The translations under genes were made by a program, and so were the position numbers. This document shows positions 35,627 through 46,992 of a DNA stretch of 64,000 bases, in pieces (position 1 is the stretch's first letter; each line of letters opens with the position of its first letter). The stretch lies in assembly GCF_018812025.1 (NCBI RefSeq), contig NC_063057.1:21313138-21377137 (forward strand), given 5' to 3'. This stretch comes from Megalobrama amblycephala. Taxonomy: Eukaryota > Chordata > Actinopteri > Cypriniformes > Xenocyprididae. A model generated the notes under the pieces. The model did not search any database and had not been told where the DNA came from. It was given only the letters and a program-made list of their open reading frames with translations.

Positions 35627-35768
35627 AAAATTGTATCCAGTGATTTCACAAAGTCATGTTTACACGAATGAATCATGCCTGTAAGTTTTTTTCCTCTCTA
35701 TCCCAAATGCAGTGTTTTCCTTCGTATCTTGTATTTCATGTAGTTGGGAGGCAAAGGTTTTTGTGGAT
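34911..35768. other. Unassigned sequence with (GT)n microsatellites
   Basis: A pyrimidine-rich block with several CCCTTC/CCCCTACC motifs at 34970-35240 resembles part of a dispersed repeat. A short (GT)9 lies at about 35377 and a pure (GT)23 at 35581-35626. The Thr-His and Cys-Val runs translated from these are artefacts. Confidence 0.5.
35581..35626. repeat. (GT)n microsatellite
   Basis: An uninterrupted GT dinucleotide run of about 46 bases, likely polymorphic. Confidence 0.95.
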
Positions 35769-35769
35769 C

Positions 35770-36000
35770 TGCAGAGTTTGCTGCTGCGAAAGAGTTTTCC
35801 TGCAAGACCAGCAGTAAGCTGGATGAAGAGGGAATTGAAGTCGCAGTCTGTAGGCATGTGCTCTTTTGAGGGCACTCAATATGTCCAGAGGAGAGATCTA
35901 TGCTTACCCTTTGTACTGCAGAAAGAGCTCTGCACAGAAAATGCTACTTTCTTTTGTGCCGACATCATGTGCAAATACTGGCCATGCCGTGCTGCTAGAA
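35770..36000 (+). pseudogene. KDZ (Zisupton-type) transposase fragment
   Basis: Three adjoining plus-strand frames give SSKLDEEGIEVAVCRHVL, then RALNMSRGEIYAYPLY, then LQKELCTENATFFCADIMCK followed by YWP. This is the central block of fish KDZ transposases, in which the Asp of the ADIMCKYWP-type motif is part of the catalytic set. Two frameshifts and no flanking domains show it is dead. No terminal repeats were identified. Confidence 0.7.
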
Positions 36001-38160
36001 TGCGTGTAGTGATCATGGTAGTGATGTTTCCACTCAGGATGGATCATTTGTGTGTTACCTGGCTGAAAGTTTCTCTGAAGCTTGCTAAACGCGCTATATG
36101 AATGACGTGACCACAAATGAGTGATACAGTTAAAAGAAATATCCTGTCATCCTTCATAGCATAGTCGCTATTTACAACATATAACGTTTTAAAAAAAATT
36201 ACGCTTTTACGCCTCGCGTTTTTCGCGACGGTGTTCACACTCACATTGGCGCCCTTTGTTTAGTCACGAGGCGTTAAACGTGCGCGATATTCGCCCCGGT
36301 GTGTACAGGCCTTTAGAATGTACACTTTCACTGCATGATTTAGCCTATTAAAGACCCCCTGTGGTGAAAATCAAGTTTTTAATGTTGTTTATATGTCTGT
36401 CTGGTGTTTTTAACATGCTTTAAGACAAACCATATGCAAATTCATAAGTCAGCACCATTGCCGGGTATTTTCTCTTTAAAACTGCAGTAAACCAAAGACA
36501 GTCTCAAACCCGGTGTTTGAAATCGCTGGTGTTTCTGCCGTCACAAACTACCTTGTAGCCAATCAAGTCAACGTGCCGGTGGGGTTTAGCATATCATTAA
36601 CTGACCGCGCAAGAGTCTCAAAAGAAGGTTATCCTGGTATATTTTTCTGTTGATATGAAAATCGTGTATATTCAGCAATATGGTGGTTGTATGATGTGTA
36701 TTACAATGTTATGATGAACTATATGCCTATATTCAAAGCATTTGTAAGGATACCGATTGTTAGAAGGCAGCTGTCTGACTCGTGAATATGAACATGGTGT
36801 GTGTAACATTTGCAACACATTATTAGCTGTTTGATAACATAGACAAGCATAGGGCTAATCATATTAATTACCATTATGTGACTTACATTTTAGTCATCAC
36901 CTGTTTCACTCTATTTTGCCAACAAAAATAGTCCACACAGAATAGTTGTGCGTCTCTGAGCAACTCTTCCTGAATGAATCAGCCGCTTGAATGAATCGGT
37001 TGAATCTCAATGATTCGCTGATTTACAGTGATTCGCTGCCACCTACTGGCGGGTATAATTTCACATTTGAAATGTCTACATTTTATAAATAATTTCAAAT
37101 AACAGTATTTAACATTTTATATTTCCAACATTTCAAAACATTATTTATGCATCTGTAACTACTGTTGACTGATTAACGTTAATAAAGTTTAATAGTTAGG
37201 CTATACATTAGATTACAATTTCTGAACCTGAAAATCTCCTGTTTAAACCTACATGAAAAACTTGAAAAGCACCGTTTATTTCATTTAAATGTTTGTTGTT
37301 GTATTTATTTGTGTTATTGCTCATAATTTGATTATTTGCTACTATTTTATTACTTACTGTTTATTTGTCTAACAATATTTAAAATTTAAGTGAGTTAATT
37401 TAGTAGCTTTTGGTGTCATAACCTTATTTATTAAGGTTAAATGTAACAAAGACAACGAAAACAATAACTAGGCTTATTTTATAGGCCCATTTTCTTTTCT
37501 TGTACTTTATTAATTTTTTGTTGTGGGGCCAGTGAAAATTTTGGCGGTGCAAGTAAAAATTTGAAAAACTCTTTAGCGTTGAGCCCTGACTCATTACAAT
37601 CCTACTAGCCCTTCATTTTAGACTAAAAACTCAATGTAATAACTGCACATAATGTCTTACATTATTATTGTAATAAAATGCTCATAATGTAATATTTTTC
37701 TAATCTTGAGCTTATAATGTAATAACAATTTTTACATCATGAGAAATGTATTAAATTATAAACTCACCAATAACATGTCATATTGTCATAATTGTGAAAG
37801 CTTTTAAAACATAAAACATATTTGTATTCCCTTACAGTACATTTGTAAAAATCTAAATCCAGTCTTATACTACCTGCGAAATCAACATATTAAATATGAT
37901 ATTCGTGATATTCATAAATATTCAGCTTGATGATTAGTTAATTCTAAAGTTATTTGTTTCAGTGGCATTGCATAGGTTGTAATTTCACATTAATGGTGCA
38001 AAAGTTCTGGTACATGATTGTAAGTTGTACTGTATTTTTCAACATGCCCTCTGATGTACATTCAGGCTTTGTTTTGCTGTAACTTGTATTGAAGTGAAGA
38101 AATGATTGTTTAACTTGGGCTCTGTGCTGCCGTTAGCTTCAGCAGATAACGTTATCTATC
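36001..38160. other. Repeat-derived AT-rich sequence, no gene
   Basis: A TTAAAGACCCCCTGTGGTG end near 36348 resembles the start of a TTAA-type MITE. 36905-37020 shares blocks (TATTTTGCCAACAAAAATAG, GTTGTGCGTCT, GAGCAAC) with 45990-46090. 37990-38130 shares GTTGTACTGTAT and GCTGTAACT blocks with the right end of the hAT shell near 32700-32770. These appear to be partial copies of one hAT family. Confidence 0.45.
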
Positions 38161-38167
38161 ACACACA

Positions 38168-38212
<45 letters not shown>
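38161..38212. repeat. (CA)n microsatellite
   Basis: About 50 bases of CA repeat with one interruption near its start. Confidence 0.95.
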
Positions 38213-39029
38213 CTCATTGCTAGACTGATACTGTGAGTTGCTTTTTTTGTATACAGTGTTGGTTTTTAACACTGTTTGTAATTTAACTGTATATATACTT
38301 AATGTATGTAAGAAGTTGTTGTAGTAATAATAATAATAGTAGTATCTGTAGGCAGGTTAAAACTGAATTTAGATTTTAAAATGTACTGTGAAAACCCAAC
38401 ATTTTTTAGAGTGTACATTAAAAAATAATGTAAAATACCCGTAAACAAAGCAAAATGTTTACAAACATTTTAAACACACATCAATAGGCTATTTTAGCTC
38501 CCCTCACTCCACATGAAATCACATGAAATCACATGAAAACAGTATTTAGGCTAAATTCACGAAACTGAAGCAACATCTCTCATTCGACACGAGTCCAGAT
38601 GTTTCCATATTCGTATTTGGATGCTGTTATTTATCATGTAAATGAGGCATATTGTACTTTACTCGCATTATAAAACATCATCCTTCACATTCATAGTTTA
38701 ATTCTGTTTCCTCCGCCCACAGAAGCGCGATTAGCTGCTTATATCATGTGTGGAAATGTGCATTATGAGTCCCAACCATCAGGATAAGAGAGTCTGGAGA
38801 GTGACAAAGATTCACCTCACGGCGCTAAACACATGAATGAGCCCATCACTCACGAGATAGACTGAGTAACTGAAGTTGCGACATTAAAGTGTTAGTATAT
38901 GACAGAACAAGAGAGAAACATAGAGATAAATGAACTTACACTCGTGCGCGCACATCTAGAGCTGGCAGAGACGAGAGAGGAGACTGAAATTCAACTGTGA
39001 CAGTGATGATGACGTCACACACAGCCCTG
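38213..39029. other. Unassigned, probably repeat-derived
   Basis: No coding signal. A triplicated ACATGAAATC motif occurs near 38510-38535. Confidence 0.35.
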
Positions 39030-39650
39030 CACAACTTTACTTACTTAGTTGCAGAAAATCTGTATATCTTGAGAGATGGAAATCCAAAGGGATTTGGGCG
39101 GTTGCCCATTTCTTAGATGATAATGGAAATCTGTTACTGTATAGAGAATTTTGTGAGAAATTCCAGCTGCAGTGTCCTGATAATATTGACAATAGAATGA
39201 TTAGAGCCATTCCAGTTGTTCTAAGATGAATGGAGAACAAAATGTCTTCTTTAACCAAAGTCTCCCCAGGATTGAGGCAGCTCTCCTTAGAAGGTGGTGA
39301 TTTTTGTGGCAAAAAATGCATTAGAAAATTAATTTTACATGCATATTATCCAAACCCTATTAAACAGGATTACGTTTAAGGATTTTGATACCTCCGAAAA
39401 AAAAGAAAAGAAAATGATCTGTCTTTTCCCCTCCCTCCTAAAGCTAAAGAGGTGAACTTCAACATTTTAAATGAGATTTTACCAATGAATTTTTAAGATT
39501 GAAATTTAATTTTGATGTAATTTTTTTTTTTTTTTTTTTTTGTGAAACAAATATTGAAAATGTAGAGCATGTGTCCTTTTGTTGTGATTTGGTGCAATCT
39601 TTTTGGAGAGGATATAAGCAGAACTGGTTACGGTCTAGGGAGCTTGAACT
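39030..39650 (+). pseudogene. L1 ORF2 C-terminal fragment
   Basis: The plus strand gives DDNGNLLLYREFCEKFQLQC with PDNIDNRMIRAIP, then, after breaks and a T-run, CETNIENVEHVSFCCDLVQS followed by FW. The latter is the C-terminal zinc-knuckle of an L1-type RT protein. It is a different subfamily from the copy at 13907. Several stops are present, and both the RT core and the 3' tail are missing. Confidence 0.6.
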
Positions 39651-39655
39651 CCCTC

Positions 39656-39790
39656 CAGTGGTGTGTATAAAGTACTCAAAAACCATACTTGAGTAAAAGT
39701 ATAGATATCTTACCAGAAAATGACTTTGGTAGAAGTTAAAGTCACTGTTTAAAATGTTACTTGAGTAAAAGCTTAAAAGTAATCTCCACA
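39656..39790 (+). mobile_element. hAT-type repeat, left end only
   Basis: CAGTGGTGTGTATAAAGTAC, then ACTTGAGTAAAAGTATAGAT, is the common end of a fish hAT repeat. The matching right end and target duplication were not found. Confidence 0.5.
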
Positions 39791-39879
39791 AACAACAGGA
39801 AGAGGAGAACGAGAAAGAGGTAATAGAGGGCGAATTCGTAATCAACGATGAGGCAGCCGTTATCCTTTATCCACAATTA

Positions 39880-40070
39880 CTCTAACGAATGCCTGTTCAG
39901 TTAAAAATAAGATGTCTGAACTTGCAGCATTAATGAAATATAACCGAGACTTCAAGAGAACGAACTTGTTTTGCATTACTGAAATATGGTTAATGGAGGA
40001 GACTGATGACATAAACCTCGAGGCATATTCGTTAATTCGACTGGACTGCGACAGCCAGAAATCATTTAAA
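39880..40070 (+). pseudogene. LINE endonuclease fragment
   Basis: The frame reads KNKMSELAALMKYNRDFKRT, NLFCITEIWLMEETDDINLE and AYSLIRLD. It matches the N-terminal part of a LINE AP-endonuclease (the CITEIW block corresponds to the catalytic Glu motif, normally TETW). It is cut off before the second catalytic block. Confidence 0.5.
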
Positions 40071-40218
40071 AGGTGTTTGTCAACGACAGCTGGGCAACCA
40101 ATACTAGGGTACGTGGAAACTACTGCTCAGCCGATTATCGGTTTCATTCAGACCACATTATTTGCCTCAAGAGTTCAGACAAATTACTATTATTCTGGGC
40201 CAAATTTTACACTTGCGG

Positions 40219-41714
40219 CTAGAGATGCACCGATCCCGATCCGATACCTGGATTTCAGTATCGGCCAATACTGATCCAATACTAAAATATAAAAGAGTGC
40301 TGAATTACCTACTAAACTGTGTGAAAGAGACCTGGATCATTGTTTTGTGCAAGGCATCAGGCTTGACTTATACATTACTCTCCTAACTTAAAACAAATCA
40401 GTTGAGAGAGAGTAAAAATGAGTTTAAATAAATATATTCTATTCATCCTGCTCTATAGACAATACAAATCTGTATGTCTTCTGTTCCAGATGTATACCAC
40501 ATTGTTTATACTTATTTATATTCTTAGTTTTACTTATTTAAATGTTCTTTCTCTTCTCATGTCATATATATGTGAGTACCAAGAGCTTCTCTAAGAAAAC
40601 CACAACAAATTCCTTGTGTTTGTGCACACCAGGCGAATAAAGCTCATTCTGATTCTGATTTATTAAATGATTGTCCACCAGTGCAACAGCTGTAAATAAA
40701 CCAATAGCTTGGTGCAAATTCACAACAGGAGTCGGCTCTTTGTAATGGTTTAGTGCAGAGGAATTCAACATCTACTACAAAAGCATCTGAATATATCAAT
40801 AGCTTCACTAGCTTAGTAGAAAAGGAACATGAAAACAGAAACAAAATCCCTTCGTAATGATTTGGTCAGTGCAAACTGCAAAAAAATTAAAAACCATAAT
40901 ATAAAAACAATATAGGAAAACTGAAAAAAAATAACAGCTTCACTAGCTTGGTAAAACAAAACAGCATGTATAAATAAACAACAGAAACAAAATATCTTTA
41001 TAATTTTAGTCTATGAAAATAGAAATGTAAAAACCAATGTAATATAAACAATAAAGGAGCTGTAAAACTAAAGAAACAAAAGCTTGGTACACATTTAAAA
41101 TGAACATTCAGTCAGCTCTTTGTAACGGTTTAGTGCAAATAGGAAGGAACTTACTTAACATCCAACATTCATACAGAAAAAGCAGCTGAATAAACCAATA
41201 GCTTCACTAGATGGGTAAAAAAACGAAATAAACCAGAGACAGTAGGCCCGTGGATTGATGCCTATTCAGTAACAGAGAGCAAGAGCATTTCACATTTGAA
41301 GATTTTGCAGATTTGTGAACTTGTGGAGTGACCTGCTCAAGCAGAATAAGATTTCTCAAGCTTCTCAAACTCAGGCTTAAGCACATCTGGCAGGTTCTTG
41401 ATTAGGAAAGCAAGCATTTCTGCTCTCTCGGCTGTCAGCCTGTTTCGCTTCCCGGGAAAACGCTGATGGTTGACTCGCCAGTATTTGTATGGGTTTTGTG
41501 TGGCAGGAATCGTTTCCTCTGTAAAAAAGCCATGAACTTGGACAGCAGTGCTGGAGCTGCTTGCTGCACCAGGAACTTCCTCACGCTCCTCCCGAGTTTT
41601 GTCAAACTCTTTCCTGAAGCTGCTGCTTCCTTCCTGGAGGCCTTTTCTGGTGGCTCTGAAGTTCACACCACAGGACGAAACCCACTCCCAGGATGAGGGA
41701 CCTTCCACCTCCAC
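40219..41714 (-). mobile_element. hAT element remnant with transposase C-terminus
   Basis: The left end TAGAGATGCACCGATCCCGA is typical of a fish hAT. On the minus strand, 41714-41337 encodes a transposase C-terminal part: QNPYKYWRVNHQRFP joined directly to KRNRLTAERAEMLAFLIKNL. In intact hAT enzymes a conserved segment with the catalytic-domain CTSVDSERLFS motif lies between these two blocks, so an in-frame deletion has removed it. Inside, about 40690-41230 contains degenerate direct repeats of CAATAGCTTCACTAG units, and a LINE 3' end lies at about 40430-40665. Confidence 0.65.
40430..40665 (+). mobile_element. LINE 3'-end fragment
   Basis: It ends AATAAAGCTCATTCTGATTC with a repeated TGATTCTGATT tail, characteristic of a fish LINE 3' terminus. 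No coding part is attached. Confidence 0.5.
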
Positions 41715-41994
41715 AGTAAGTGATATTTTATACTACTTTCAAACTTAGGCTACATGACCTGTTACACATGCAAGCTCATGCAAACATACACATTCACACA
41801 CACACATACAATTTAGTCCCTAATCATGAAAAATGTACACCAAATAATTATCCTATTTCTTGCAATAACAAAGGCTCTTTTTGTTATTTTCTTTCTGTTC
41901 AGTCTGTGAGATCGGACTTGATCTCAGTGTCGCAAAGGGAGAGGGCCACCATCATATAACCTCACACGTGAGCAACACACTGAATATATTAAAA

Positions 41995-42202
41995 CAAAAA
42001 CATCATCCAGCAAGCAGCCAGCCAAGCAAGCAACCAAAAGGGAAAAAAAGCAGGACAAGAGAAGCAAATCACCTGCAACACCCACTATGGTGACCCAAAT
42101 GACCCTAAGGCTACTGAGGAATGGGTCAAATGTGATCCATGTTCTGCCTGGTTTCATGAGAGCTGTGATGACGATGGCTTCATTTGCCAAGACTGTGTTT
42201 GA
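41995..42202 (+). pseudogene. PHD-like zinc-finger tail of a transposase-like protein
   Basis: The frame ending at the TGA 42200-42202 reads a Gln/Lys-rich linker, then KQITCNTHYGDPND, EEWVKCDPCSAWFHESC and GFICQDCV. The Cys/His pattern (C-x2-H, C-x2-C, H-x2-C, C-x2-C) and the WVKC...WFHESC core are those of the compact PHD-like finger found at the C-terminus of some pogo-type and related transposases. The catalytic domain expected upstream is not visible, so this is either a terminal exon or a remnant. No splice acceptor could be fixed with confidence. Confidence 0.55.
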
Positions 42203-43034
42203 AAAACGTTTTCATCACACACACACTAGTGATATCAGTTTTCAATTTTGAATGTGAATTTGTCATTTGCACATTTTGCTCTAAATGTGTTGTACACATA
42301 CACACACACACACACACACCAGTTCACTGATCTATGCTGTTCCAAAATGGACTTTTTTTACATACACATTTGAATATGTGAAAATGTGTTTCTTTTTTTA
42401 ATGTCACGTATGAATATGTTTGTTTAATGCAGTTTAAATGTTATGTGGCTGTATAAGCAATTGTGTTTTAAAAGTAAAATTGATGATAAATTACGCAGTT
42501 TGACTGGCCCATTTTACCTGAAACTGCTCATGCAAAAAAAAAAGTTGGCACAGCTGATTTTTCAAGAACTGTAGGGCCTAAATAATTATATTTTATTACA
42601 TAATTTCAACACAAAATTATCAAAAACACTAATTATTAATCATAAAAACACATGGAAAAGGCATATATGGTATTGTATTATTGTCCCAAGCGATTTACCA
42701 AAAAGTGGCCCAATTTAGCTGATATCACCCTATAGAAAAATAATGTAGGAATTAGATTTTCTTTAAAATACACATAAATATGCTACTTAGGCTTCTGGAG
42801 TCATTTTTTTTGTGAGAATATTTTACTTCCTGAAAAATGCCAAACCGGAAGTGACGGAATGGGAGGGAGTGCGGTCAGTAATAAACAACTGATAGTTTTC
42901 ACGTGTCGTCACGCCCTGAAGGGAACGCACCACCGGCTGGGCTCATCTGCTCGCCTGTATATAGTATGCATCATCAAAAAGGGATGAACTGAATTTGATC
43001 TTTTAATATCACTCTTTTAGTACATTAATGGACT
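42203..43034. other. Unassigned sequence with short (CA)n
   Basis: A (CA) run of about 22 bases lies at 42297-42319. A GC-richer patch at 42840-42960 has no frame of interest. Confidence 0.4.
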
Positions 43035-43249
43035 TTAAAGGATTAGTCCACTTTTAAATAAACTTTTTGTGATAATTTACTCACCCCCATGTCATCCAAG
43101 ATGTTCATGTCTTTTTTTCTTCAGTTGAAAAGAAATGAAGGTTTTTGATGAAAACATTCCAGGATTATTCTCCATATAGTAGACTTCAATGGGCACCAAA
43201 CAGTTGAAGGTCAAAATTAGTTTCACGGCAGCTTCAGAATTCCGTGAGT

Positions 43250-43392
43250 GTTGACACTGCTAAGTGTATTACTGCCCTCCACAGGCCAAAGTTTGAACTA
43301 ATCGTTATAAACTACTGAACTAGAATATTGCATATAATAATTAGTTCAGACGTTGACCTGTGGAGGGCAGTAATACACTTAGCAGTGTCAAC
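43250..43392. repeat. 143-bp hairpin (inverted repeat, about 60-bp arms)
   Basis: GTTGACACTGCTAAGTGTAT at 43250 and its exact complement ending at 43392 continue inward through TACTGCCCTCCACAGG. The arms are almost perfect for about 55-60 bp with a loop of about 25 bp. Confidence 0.9.
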
Positions 43393-43804
43393 TAGTTCAA
43401 GATGAGCATTTCTGGTTAAAACTTATATAATTTTCAATTTTTTTCAGAAAATGAGCGATGGTTTCACTAGATAAGACCCTTATTTCTCATCTGGGATCGT
43501 GTTCAACAATTTGAAGCTGATTAAACTGTGTGAGATGTTATGAGTGTTTAAAAAGATGAGACAGACGACAGAGATGAATAAATAAAGTGTATTTACAATT
43601 TCCACATGGAACTTAAAAAACACAATAAAACTAGAAAAACGTAGGTTGTTTAAAAGCGTGGAGTCCGTTTGTACCATACCCTAAAACAGTCCTTAAGAGT
43701 CCTAGTAGTGTGCTGAAAGTCCCAATGTGAAAGTGTCCACCGGTGTATATACAAAGTCCTGAAAGTGATAATCCAATGGAAAAGTGATGTGGTTTGCTGG
43801 AAAG

Positions 43805-44460
43805 TAGTGATGACCGTCTGACACCGACGCTCCGACACAAGCTTCGAACTCGGAGCAGCATTTTTCTTGAACTACTGCTTCGGAGCTTGCTTTGGTGCGG
43901 AAAAACACACGTGACCGATGACGTCCGAAGCAGCAACTGCTTCAGTTCTCTAAGTGAATCACGTGAGTGGTTCAGACCAGTCGATACTGCTTCGCATCGC
44001 GAGAGGCTTCATGACGCGAGACTTTGTTGCACGCACGCTTCAGCAGCTTTTTAGGTGCGTAATAGGACTATATAGACACCCAAAATGATGCACAAGATGT
44101 GGGTTTGTTGTATTAGGAGTTTGCATAGTTGTTATTATCACTGCATTGTTTGATCATCATCATGGAGCCAGCTAGGAAGAGAACCTGTTCTCCAATGTGG
44201 GAACATTTTTATCTGATCAGTCCTAATAAGGTGCTTTATTATACCTTGGTTATCCTACTGCACCTGGCTTATTTATTTTGTGGCTGGTTTATTTACATCA
44301 TTCACACAAACCCTAGTTATACTTATATAGACATTATATTGCTATCTACAATTTCGCCACTAGATGTCACTGAAACGAAGCTTTGAATGAATGAACCCAT
44401 TTTCAAAACAATTGATGAAGTGGTTCAATACTGATTCGTTGCTTCATTTGGACATCACTA
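43805..44460. mobile_element. Non-autonomous hAT element, 656 bp
   Basis: Termini TAGTGATG and CATCACTA, flanked by CTGGAAAG on both sides (43797-43804 and 44461-44468), a perfect 8-bp duplication. The interior is rich in GCTTCG/CGAAGC motifs. The short frames in it do not look like a transposase. Confidence 0.9.
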
Positions 44461-44468
44461 CTGGAAAG

Positions 44469-45433
44469 GTAAGTCCGTAAAATGAAACTCCACAGTCCAG
44501 CTAGCAGGTGATCATGTTTGTAATGAGGGGGTGATTGTTTGTCATGCTGCCTCCTTTATACTGGCTTACTTCCTTTTTCCTGTCATGTGATCAGTCACAT
44601 GACAGGCAGACCCATACACATTTAAAGACATACACACATTAAAATAAGTAAGAGAAATAAAATGGCTAAGACAACATGTAACCCAATTAAAACTCAAAAA
44701 TACATAAAACCATCATGTTATATATATTGAGCAGGTAAAACACGTGTCTTATGTGACAGTGTCACAGTGGTGCAACACAACTCGATTTAAAATAAAACCC
44801 AGATCCTTGATTAGCGTTAAACTTTGCTTAATGTAATCCTTATTGGTACAACCCAAAGTGTTGGAAGGTCGGCGTGACTGGGACTCGTATTTTATTGACA
44901 GTTTTCTCATACAAACAAAAAGGGTGTTCACTGTGCTTTCTACCAGCAAAATAACTCAAAATAAGTCAGCATATCACTCCAGCTCTGACGAACAGTCTCT
45001 CCCATAGCACGAGTTCCCAGTCAGTGTCTCTCTCCAGCTCTCCCTTTCCTGGTGGCTTTTAACCAGTCTCTCCACACCAATTACTGAAACGAGACACGGA
45101 TGTTTATCATTTGCACTTGACCTGCTTACACACCGCTCGTCTCCTGCCTCTCTCTCCCATTGCAGACTTCGCTGAGCCACGCCCCCCTTGCCACACTCTG
45201 ATTGGATGTCTGTGATTATGGCATGTCCCAGACACTGCTCAGCTAACTTCAGTGAGTGTAAAAAGTGAACAAATGACATAAAATTCAAAAACCTTTTGAG
45301 TGTTCTTATTGTCCTTGACAAGTTATTTGATAAAACAAGTCATTTTGATCATTTATATTCTATTTTCATAATAATATTAAATGCAAAAACATGACATGTA
45401 CATGTTTTTTGCCACATTATAATAATGTTTTCA
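44469..45433. other. Unassigned sequence
   Basis: Contains the inverted motif CATGTGATCAGTCACATG near 44583 and a 115-codon minus frame (45321-44974) with no recognisable domain. No gene is claimed. Confidence 0.35.
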
Positions 45434-46110
45434 CTAGGGCTGTCGATTTAATGCGATAATTACAGGGGAAAAACACGTTAAAAAAAATTAACGCATTTAG
45501 CGCATCCGGTCCAGACTTGTACAGCATCTAACATAGCATAGTGATGTATAAGAAAACGACTCGTTGTGTGATGTAGCCTGTTAGAATGTAGTTAGAATGT
45601 GCCTAAAATTCAAAAGGATGATAAAAAATGCCCCGAATGGGTTTTATCTTCATATATCATATGATATAGTTAAGCAGTCACACTAGAAAAAGTGTCATTT
45701 TCCTGAATATCTGCAGGAACACATTTGCAAATGTGTTATATTGTATACAACAGTAAAATAAGTGAAGTTCCTAAACGTAATTTAGGGAGGAGCGAGCCCA
45801 TCTAATCTTCCAATCAACAGCCAGAGTATATAAGCAGCTGCTTACCTCTCTTCAGTCTCAGCTGTTCCAGCATCCCTCCACCTCCCCAAACTCCACCTTC
45901 ATCTCAGGTATCTTGCCCTATGTAATCACATCCTATATTTAACAAACTCGTTAAACGAACTCGTTAAACACATATTGTCAATATTGTCAGTTTTTGTTCT
46001 ATTTTGCCAACAAAAATAGTTCCAAACAAAGCCACAGCAGAACTGTTGTGCGTCTATGAGCAACACAAAGCGCCGATTCGTTATGAATGAAGCCACGGTT
46101 TTATCAAGTG
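45434..46110. mobile_element. hAT-family repeat fragment
   Basis: It starts TAGGGCTGTCGATTTAATGC, a common fish hAT end. It later shares TATTTTGCCAACAAAAATAG and GTTGTGCGTCT with 36905-37000. A promoter-like TATATAAGCAGCTGCTTACC lies at 45826. The right end is not identified. Confidence 0.4.
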
Positions 46111-46869
46111 AGCAGTTTTAGTTTCATATTTAGAGTATCATATATTGCTTAAGGGTTTCTTCTTGTTCCTGTTGTTTCTCTGATGTTTCTGTTTTCTTCA
46201 CCAATTAAAGTCTTTGTCCACCCTGTCTTCTTCATCTTTTATGAAAATTAGCAAATTGATAAATGAAAATACAAAAACTACTGAAAACCCACTGATTCAC
46301 GACCGCTGTTACTGCTCTTGTCCTGATGCGGAGGAAGTGGCGCACCAGTAAACAATATTCCTCAATAATCCACATTCCTTGTTTTTTGCCAGTGCGTTTA
46401 ATTTCTTAGACAAACCTGATCTACACAAAGGAAACCAAAACCTTCATTTCTTTTCGACTGACGAAAGAAGGACATGAACATCTTGGATGACATGGGGGTG
46501 AGTAAATTATCAGGAAAAGTTCATTTAAAAGTGTATTAATCCTTTAACATGGAGTACAGCATACAGTGCTTGTGTCCCTTACATTGCATTACAGTAATGA
46601 TGGTTCTAAAAATAAAGACTCGGAGAGGAAATAATCAGTTTTGTTTATGTTAGTGAAGCTAGCCCACAGCGCAGTGTGGTAAACACTGATGATTATCAGA
46701 CACATCCTGCTTTATCAGGAAAAAATGCAGCTTTTCTGAGCTAGTTGTACCTCTTCTGCTTATAAAGAATAATAATGACAACACAACAGAGCTTTAAGAA
46801 GAAAATACATTTTTATTGATAGCTTTTTTATATTAAAAAAATCTAAAGAGATACCTTGTTGGAAAAACG

Positions 46870-46992
46870 TGTAAACAATATTGTAAGTATTTTAAAATGC
46901 TTTTTTATTTTAAAATTTAGATCAGATTTGACTTACTTACCTAACCTGAGAGTAATAAATATAAGGTAAAGATGTGTAGAGACGCACCATAA
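46870..46992 (+). repeat. LTR fragment related to the 13.65-kb element
   Basis: Blocks AAAATGCTT, TTGACTTACTT, ACCTAACCTGAGAGTAATAA and CACCATAAAACA follow in the same order and spacing as the last 110 bp of the LTR ending at 17391, with about 20% differences and small gaps. The rest of the LTR is absent or too diverged to recognise, and no primer site follows. Confidence 0.65.

Larger units (their letters stand above)
43039..46543. mobile_element. Possible TTAA-flanked transposon with about 115-bp inverted ends
   Basis: The left AGGATTAGTCCACTTTTAAA and the complement of the right end agree over about 115 bp, including TTTACTCACCCCCATGTCAT. TTAA adjoins both ends (43035-43038 and 46544-46547). 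The 3.5-kb interior includes a hairpin, a hAT insertion and other repeat fragments, with no transposase. These ends are abundant in cyprinids, so two independent small copies in opposite orientation cannot be excluded. Confidence 0.5.

Noticed and set aside
35443..35684. Frames with Thr-His or Cys-Val runs
   Set aside because: They are translations of a GT microsatellite.
44974..45321. 115-codon minus-strand frame
   Set aside because: No recognisable domain or splice sites, and it lies among repeat fragments.
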